From Mallotus nudiflorus (lineage: Eukaryota > Streptophyta > Magnoliopsida > Malpighiales > Euphorbiaceae): a stretch of 64,000 nt of DNA. Numbering within the stretch: position 1 is the stretch's first letter; every line of letters starts with the position of its first letter. The position numbers and the translations under genes are program-made. The stretch is taken from the NCBI GenBank assembly GCA_947683625.1, contig CANTUR010000056.1:62001-126000 (forward strand). The letters run 5' to 3'. The notes beneath the pieces were generated by a model. The model was not told the origin of the DNA and did no database searches. It saw only the letters and a list, made by a program, of their open reading frames with translations. Positions 58,270 to 64,000 of the stretch are shown here, in pieces.

Positions 58270-58683
58270 ACCTTAGATTAGAGGCACCTCCTCATCTTCT
58301 TCAAAATCTAGAACAATAAAGTCAACAGGGAATATAAACTTGCCCGCTTTTACTAACACATCCTCAATAATCCCCAGTGGTTTCTTAGTAGTACAGTTTG
58401 CCAATTAAAGAATCATATTCATGGTCTTTGCTTCCAAATTCAGTTTCCTAAAAATGGATATGGGCATAAGGTTTATGGAGGTGCCCGAATCACACAATAC
58501 TTTATGGAACTTCATATTCCCTATCTTACAGGGGATGGTTAGGCTTCCAGGGTGCCTAAGCTTGCTTGGAAGCTTGTTTGAAATTAGGTCATTGCATTCT
58601 TTTGTCAAAGTCACTATCTTTAGTTCTTTAAGCTTCTTTTTATTGGAGATCAAGTCTTTGAGAAATTTCACATACTTCAGCAT
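58270..58683 (-). pseudogene. Protease of the Athila element
   Basis: Frame 58683-58405 reads KYVKFLKDLISNKKKL, LRHPGSLTIPCKIG and LCDSGTSINLMPISIFRKL. The D-S-G triad in the LCDxGxSINLMP block is the Athila protease signature. In the normal place between gag and RT. Confidence 0.87.
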
Positions 58684-60420
58684 CTAAGCAATGGCCTCCA
58701 CAAAGGGTATGTTAACTTAGATCTTTTTAAGCATGTCTAGAAATTTTAAAAACTAAGGATCAAGCTCTGTTCTCTTCAACCTCTATGGAAAAGGAATGGG
58801 TGGCTCATAAACTCTTTTTTTACTCACTCTGGTTCCCTTAGATTCTCCCTTATTTTTTGCTTTACTAGAGCTTTCTTCGATAGTGGCCTTGCTTTGTTTG
58901 CTTGAGTTGGACTCTGTAGGTAGTTCCACTTCTTTACCACTTCTCAAGGTTATAGCATTCACTTGCTCCCTTGGATTAGTCTCATTGTTGCTTGGTAAGT
59001 TTCCTTAGTTGCATGATGTCAGTGCATTAGCTATATGGCCCATTTGCACTTCCAGATTGTGATTGGAAAAAGAATCATTCTTGAATATCAACTGAGTGTC
59101 TTTCTGAATCTAGTCCACCTTTACCTCTAGCTTGCAGTTTGAATCTTCTTTAATAGTCATCCTTTTGTTCATCATCTCCATGAACTTGTCTAGCTTGCCT
59201 TTAAGAGATAAGTTTTGGTTTTGTTGAGTTGGTTGATGTAGGTTCTAAAAAGTTGAATTTCCAAAACCAGGTGGTGGTTGTCTATTTTGCCCTTTCTCCC
59301 CTTGATTTTTGCATAAGAAATTAGGGTGGTTCCTCCAAGATGAGTTGTAAGTATTTTCATATGGGTTGCTTTGGTTTTGTACATAATTGGCATGTTCCAT
59401 GTTTTGTGTCAGAATGCACTTACTAGTCCCATGCTCCCCTTGACAGAACTCACAGTTTAAAGTGGAAGTTATTGACAAAGCATTAACATTCATCTTTTTT
59501 AGTTCATGGGCTAAAGCGTCCAACTTGGCAATGACCATAATTAACCCATCAAGTTCCATAACACCCTGTTTCTTTGTTATCATGGCTCATTCATTGTTCC
59601 ACAGGTACTAAGCTGTAGCAATCTCCTCAAAAAAATCAAGAATCTCCTCTAGAGTTTTATTTATGATACAGCCTCCACATGCTGCATCTATATTGCACCT
59701 TACCATTGGATTAATGCCTTTATAAAAAGATTGTACCAAATCCCAAGTAGGAATTAAGTACAAAGGACATTGTCTCTGTAAGTCCTTGAACCACTCCCAA
59801 GCTTTAAAAAGTGATTCATCATCTCTCTAGTAGAAAGAATTAATGTCACTTCAAATTCTTAGAGCTTTAGCAGGAGGAAAATATTTGTTAAAAAAGATTG
59901 TGTACATCTTATTCTAAGTTCTGATGGAGTTTAATGGTAACCCAGCAAACCACCTAGCTGCCTTATCTGTGTGAGAGAAAAGAAATAGAATAAGGTAGAT
60001 GGCTTTTGAAGATACTCCATTCATCCATAGAGCTCCATAATAAATTGATGCATATATGCAATAGGGTCCTCTAAGGGTAGTCCATGAAATTGTGAACTTT
60101 GGATTATTTGAATCATGTCAGGTTTGATCTCAAAGTTGTTTATTGTAATTGTCGGAGGCACAATTGGATTATGATCTTACTGCTTATTAGAGTTCAAACA
60201 CTCTCTCATGCTTTTGTTGGCCATAGGGTTCTAGCGCTGGTTAAGGAGACGATTTGCATTATTTTGATTATTAATGTTATTGGCTCCTCCTCCTCCACCA
60301 TTAGTGTTGTTAGGCTCATTTCTTTGATTCATGGCTACTTGCTACTCTCTTCTCCTTCTATGGAATGTTCTGTCAATTTCAGGATTGAATGCTTCAAGCT
60401 CTTCATCAAGGCTTTAAAAA
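58684..60420 (-). pseudogene. Gag of the Athila element
   Basis: Heavily broken. The best piece (59583-59245) has a knuckle-like CEFCQGEHGTSKC followed by NPYENTYNSSWRNHPNF, the usual Athila block after the knuckle. Core gag sequence is detectable upstream (about 60080-59640 on the minus strand) with many stops. The start was not placed. Confidence 0.75.
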
Positions 60421-60526
60421 CTGTGCATACACCTAGTTCATGTGAAAGAAAAGAAAAATAAAACTAAAAATAAAACAAAAAATATTTAAATCAAATAATA
60501 TCAAGCTACTTTTACTATTAAACTAA

Positions 60527-60545
60527 TTCCCCAACAACGACCCCA
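60527..60545 (-). other. Primer-binding site of the Athila element
   Basis: On the minus strand TGGGGTCGTTGTTGGGGAA, close to TGGCGCCGTTGCCGGGGA, the tRNA-Asp-type site usual in Athila elements. It lies just inside the LTR ending ...CGCACCA at 60552. Confidence 0.7.
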
Positions 60546-60551
60546 AAAATA

Positions 60552-62040
60552 TGGTGCGATTCCGGAAGTGTACGGGTCAAGTTTTAGAATAGGACTGTAA
60601 GTCCAAATATGAATCCCACAGGGAAGAGGGTAAGTACTAGTTCGCTTAATTTATGTGCTTGTCTAAACATATTAATTTTTATGTTGTAAAGAAATTAAAA
60701 TTAAAACTAAATTAATTTTTGTGAAGAATAGGCAGTGTATAATATGTACTAGAGTTTCTCTTTTCACCTGGATCTGTATTGACTCAAAATCTAATTTATA
60801 TAATCTCTCTTATAGTCATGTTTAAGATGCTACCATTGTGATTTTCATAAATCTCTCTCAAGCATTTATAATGTGAGCTTATTATTTCAAGTATTGATTC
60901 GAATAAAGGGACTCTCGCCTCTTAAAACTTTGATTAATATATCCATAACAAACTTAAACTCTAAAGGTAAAATGCAATATTAACTCTTAACCGATATCTC
61001 TACTCAAATTAAGATTTAATAGTTTTTATTCTAGATCCTTAAGTGTAAATCTCCTCTCGGTCTCAATACTCTTAGCATAGGATGGCTCAATATAAACATT
61101 ACAACCATAAGTATAAATCTCCTCTCGGTCTCAATATACTAACTTAAATAATTGAATCATTCATGAAGCATAACAATAAAAACCATAAACATGACATGAA
61201 TTGAGAATATATTTAAAAAGAAATGAGAGTTCAATACATAGATAACTTTAGTACAAAATGATATTAAACTACCATGTTCATACAGAGAACAAGAAAGAAA
61301 TAAACATATATAGCTAACATAACTAAAACACAATATGAGAAGAGAGAAAACTCCCTAATCATTGTCAATGTAGTTCCTTGTTGCTAATCTCTTTACCGTC
61401 TACTTGTACTCCAATGTAGATGAATGAGCTTCACTCTCTGTCGTCTCTATACTTTTCTCTCTACTTATTCTCTATTTTTCTATATATGTTATTCTCTGTT
61501 CTCATCTCTCATTAGCTACTCTGCGAGTTTATGATGCTCTTTTATCCTTAGAATTAGGGTGCACGTGGTGCATGCATGTGAGTAGAATTTCCTTTAATGT
61601 ACAAGTATGGTCATGCAAAACCAAAATTGGACATACACGGCCGTGCACATATGCATGAACTTATTGGCACAACCATGTTATGCAATGCATGGCCGTGCAT
61701 TTTTTCCTTTAAATTTTGCATGGTAGTGCTATGGCTTACATGACCATGCACTTTTCCTTTATGAATTTACACGGCCATGTTGGGCCTTGCACGGTCGTGC
61801 TCTTTTCCTCTTTAAAATGGCACAACCATATTGGGCACTGCACGCATGTGCTTATTTACTCTTAATGTTTTAGCATGGCCGTGTTGAGCATTGCATGGCC
61901 ATGCTCTTTTCTTCCCAAATGTTGACATAACCATGTTTGGCATTGCATGGTCATGCATGATCAATGCACAAGCGTGTTCTTTCTTTGACTTTTCTTGATC
62001 TTTGACCTTTCTGAATGGTTGTGATGCATTGCACACCTAC
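60552..62040 (-). repeat. 5' LTR of the Athila element
   Basis: About 1.5 kb. The inner 634 bases match the partial 3' LTR. The outer part includes a 52-bp tandem repeat (61610-61990) of GGCCGTG/CATGGCC words. The outer boundary near 62040-62150 is uncertain because the other LTR lacks this part. Confidence 0.7.
61610..61990. repeat. Tandem repeat, about 52-bp unit, six to seven copies
   Basis: A TTGGGCATTGCATGGCCATG-like unit recurs at about 61678, 61730, 61780, 61831, 61884 and 61937. Each unit has two imperfect palindromes of the ACGGCCGTG type. A minus-strand frame at 61812-62036 is a by-product. Confidence 0.8.
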
Positions 62041-62680
62041 ATATTTTAATTCCTACAAACAAAATAAAACTCAATGAGAATAATATAAAAATTAGACAAA
62101 AAATATAAAACTCCTAATTTATTTAATTAATAGATGATTATGTCTATATATATTTTTAAAATGTACTAATATTTTATAAATGCTAAATCTATGAATTATT
62201 ATACAGAAAATGGAGAATTATGCACCTAAAATGAGATATTATTAAATTAAAATGAATCTAATTTTTAATTTGAAAATGCGATTATCAGATTATAATATTC
62301 CTTTTTATAGTACATTGATTATGTGATTCTCAAGAGTGATAAAGTCTACCAATTCCTTAACTAGATGGAAAATTGAGTATCTTATCCATAAAATGGAATC
62401 AAATACAATCATAACATTTATGCAACAACAAAGAATTTTTAGAGCACAACTAAGTAGGAGGTAATTATTATTTTTTTCATCCTAATTAAATCATTAGGAG
62501 GTTTTAGTTTTTGTTTCTATTTAATAATATTGGCCTCAATGACAGTCTTTGATAGACTCAATTTTTAAATTTGAATTCTTTGATAAAAAGAAGGTCAGTT
62601 CCTAAAAATTAGCTTTAAATAAAAAGAACACTTGGCTAAATGAAGCACGCAAAGTCGTTCAAGATTGCTTGTTTAAATTT
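62041..62680. other. AT-rich sequence, nothing recognised
   Basis: No open frame, no clear repeat and no RNA gene. It may contain the outer end of the Athila 5' LTR. Confidence 0.45.
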
Positions 62681-62687
62681 TTTTTTT

Positions 62688-62718
62688 GGGGGGGGGTGGG
62701 GGGTGGGGTGGGGTGGGG
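62688..62718 (+). other. G-quadruplex-type tract
   Basis: Five runs of 9, 6, 4, 4 and 4 G, each separated by a single T, directly after a T run. One-base loops and long G runs are the most stable G-quadruplex pattern. Function unknown. Confidence 0.8.
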
Positions 62719-62720
62719 TG

Positions 62721-63044
62721 AATAAGGCTAATTTGGATTTAAACAATAAATTGAAAGAAATTAAGGAAGTAAGAGGTGATTAAGAACGGACACAAGTATT
62801 TTAGGAGTTCGGTTCCTCAATTCAATTTTGTAAATTTTTTTTAAATCTCATACATGTGCACATTATAACAATGTATGTTTTCTATAAATATTTAACACAC
62901 CACATAAGGTTGTGTTGTCAAATTTTTAACCGTGATCAAATTTTCAAAAGCTTGTAAAGATCATGATCATACATACATCAACTTTGAAATTTTTATGAAT
63001 ATGCTTTTCCAGGAGTGAGCTAGCTTTAGTGTATAGGATGTAGA
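62721..63044. other. Unassigned sequence, possibly LTR-derived
   Basis: AGTATTTTAGGAGTTCGGTT (near 62793) resembles the TTTAGTGGTTCGG phrase common in plant LTRs, but ends and a partner were not found. No gene. Confidence 0.3.
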
Positions 63045-63313
63045 CCAACTATAATGCCTTATTTGATGACTTAGAGGCTATATGACATGTTTAGTTAACC
63101 GTGCCTGCTGCCTTAAAGGCTATACAGTGTATTTCACTTGACCTTATTTAACACCCCATAGGTTATATGACACATTTTAGTTGATCTTACCAGATGCCCT
63201 AAAGGCTATACAACATATTTTGGTTGACCTTGTCTAATGCCCTAAAGGCCATATGAGACATTAATTAACATTACCTGACAACCTAAAGGCTATATGACAC
63301 ATTTTTATTAACT
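63045..63313. repeat. Tandem repeat, about 43-bp unit, six copies
   Basis: AGGCTATATGACA-like words start at 63075, 63117, 63160, 63203, 63246 and 63287, spacings 41-43 bp. Each is preceded by GCCCTAAA and followed by a TTAGTTGACCTT-like stretch. Copies are diverged. Confidence 0.85.
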
Positions 63314-64000
63314 GTAAATTGGGGTCAATTTTCAAACCCTAAATGAGTTAGGTTGATTTTTAAAAATATGAATGTTGCTGATGAAAGCAGAAAAATATCT
63401 CATCAATATATGAGATTGATTAAGAATGATGATTAAAAAGAAAGTTCAGAGCTAATTGAAACACTAAAACCAAACCTGAGTACCAAACTAAACCATTTTG
63501 AAACCAAATCTAACCCTGAGAAATAGGTTTTGATAAATTGAAAGAAAGAAAGTCTATATGTCAAGTTTTGTTTGTTGAGTTAATAAGTAAAGTCATGAAA
63601 AGGACTATTTTTGTGTCTTTGTTATTTATTTTTTAGATTGGTTTTCAGTCTATGAGCTTTGATTTAACCATAGGTTTGGTTTCAAACTTTAGTCAACATA
63701 CCTTTTTAGAGCTTAAATTGAGATCTTAAAATTGAATTTCAATATGAAACTATCTTTTAAAATTATAGAGTGTTAGTATGGACTATTTGACAAAAAGATA
63801 ATTTTTTAACCTTCGATGGTCAAACTGGGTCCCACACATGTAGTAAAATAAGGCATAATTCCCTAGAAGTAATGACCCAGCAAAGAATATTCTATTTCAG
63901 AATAATCTTGGACAATTGTCATATTAGGATTGATATAAGTATTTTTGTCTTTTTGTGAGTAATAATACCCCTTTGAGTTGTAACTTAATTACAAGTATAC
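63314..64000. other. AT-rich sequence to the window end, nothing recognised
   Basis: Short repeated phrases about AACCAAACTAAACC near 63470-63510, but no gene or defined repeat. Confidence 0.4.

Larger units (their letters stand above)
55453..62040 (-). mobile_element. Athila-type Ty3/gypsy element, truncated in integrase
   Basis: Minus strand: 5' LTR (about 62040 to 60552), primer-binding site, gag, protease, RT, RNase H, start of integrase, then a partial 3' LTR (56096-55453). The protease and RT wording is specific to the Athila lineage. The inner 640 bases of the two LTR copies match closely. The outer end of the 5' LTR was not located, so no target duplication could be tested. The envelope-like gene expected after integrase is absent because of the deletion at about 56096. 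Confidence 0.82.

Noticed and set aside
1..64000. tRNA, rRNA, CRISPR array or riboswitch
   Set aside because: No cloverleaf, rRNA-like block or spaced direct repeat of CRISPR type was recognised. The regularly spaced arrays found have no unique spacers and are ordinary tandem repeats.

Overview
This is nuclear DNA of a flowering plant, almost certainly a dicot. It is AT-rich, holds one ordinary gene with a 3.4 kb intron, and otherwise consists of nested LTR retrotransposons of plant Ty3/gypsy lineages (Tat, CRM-type, Tekay, Athila) plus small non-autonomous elements. There is no bacterial, organellar or tRNA/rRNA gene. The species cannot be told from the sequence.

Left block (about 3.2-31.1 kb): one old Tat/Ogre-type element, on the + strand, spans 3232-31127. 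Its own length is about 16.4 kb once three later insertions are removed. Those are a solo LTR at 8578-10113 (duplication GAAAG), a Tekay-type solo LTR at 13603-16651 (duplication TCACT), and a complete young CRM-type element at 22851-29778 (duplication GGAAG) inside the Tat 3' LTR. The Tat element has degenerate gag, protease, RT, two RNase H domains and integrase. Behind pol lies an antisense, intron-containing gene resembling the plant mobile domain (18523-21114), then a tandem repeat of about 88 bp just before the 3' LTR.

Centre (31.1-38.1 kb): the only cellular gene, a RING E3 ubiquitin ligase of the MIP1/RF4/RF298 family (exons 31907-33583 and 37015-37515, 725 residues). Its promoter lies about 0.5 kb from the Tat 3' LTR and its stop codon about 0.6 kb from the next LTR.

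Right block (38.1-62 kb): a small minus-strand gag-protease LTR element lacking RT and integrase (TR-GAG type) is split by a complete 10.8 kb Tekay element (39141-49966, duplication TGGAA). Its 5' LTR, primer-binding site and gag start (51472-52428) are flipped relative to the rest of the element, so its two LTRs are inverted. Next comes a 932 bp TRIM-like element (52429-53360) that shares its polypurine tract and adjoining sequence. Then follow fragments of a second Tat copy (53885-55452) and a minus-strand Athila element (55453 to about 62040) truncated in integrase. The last 2 kb is AT-rich with a strong G-quadruplex tract and a 43-bp tandem repeat.

Relative ages from sequence: the CRM-type LTRs differ at 5 of 824 positions, the Tekay LTRs at roughly 2-3% in the part compared, and the Tat LTRs far more. 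The nesting order agrees with this.
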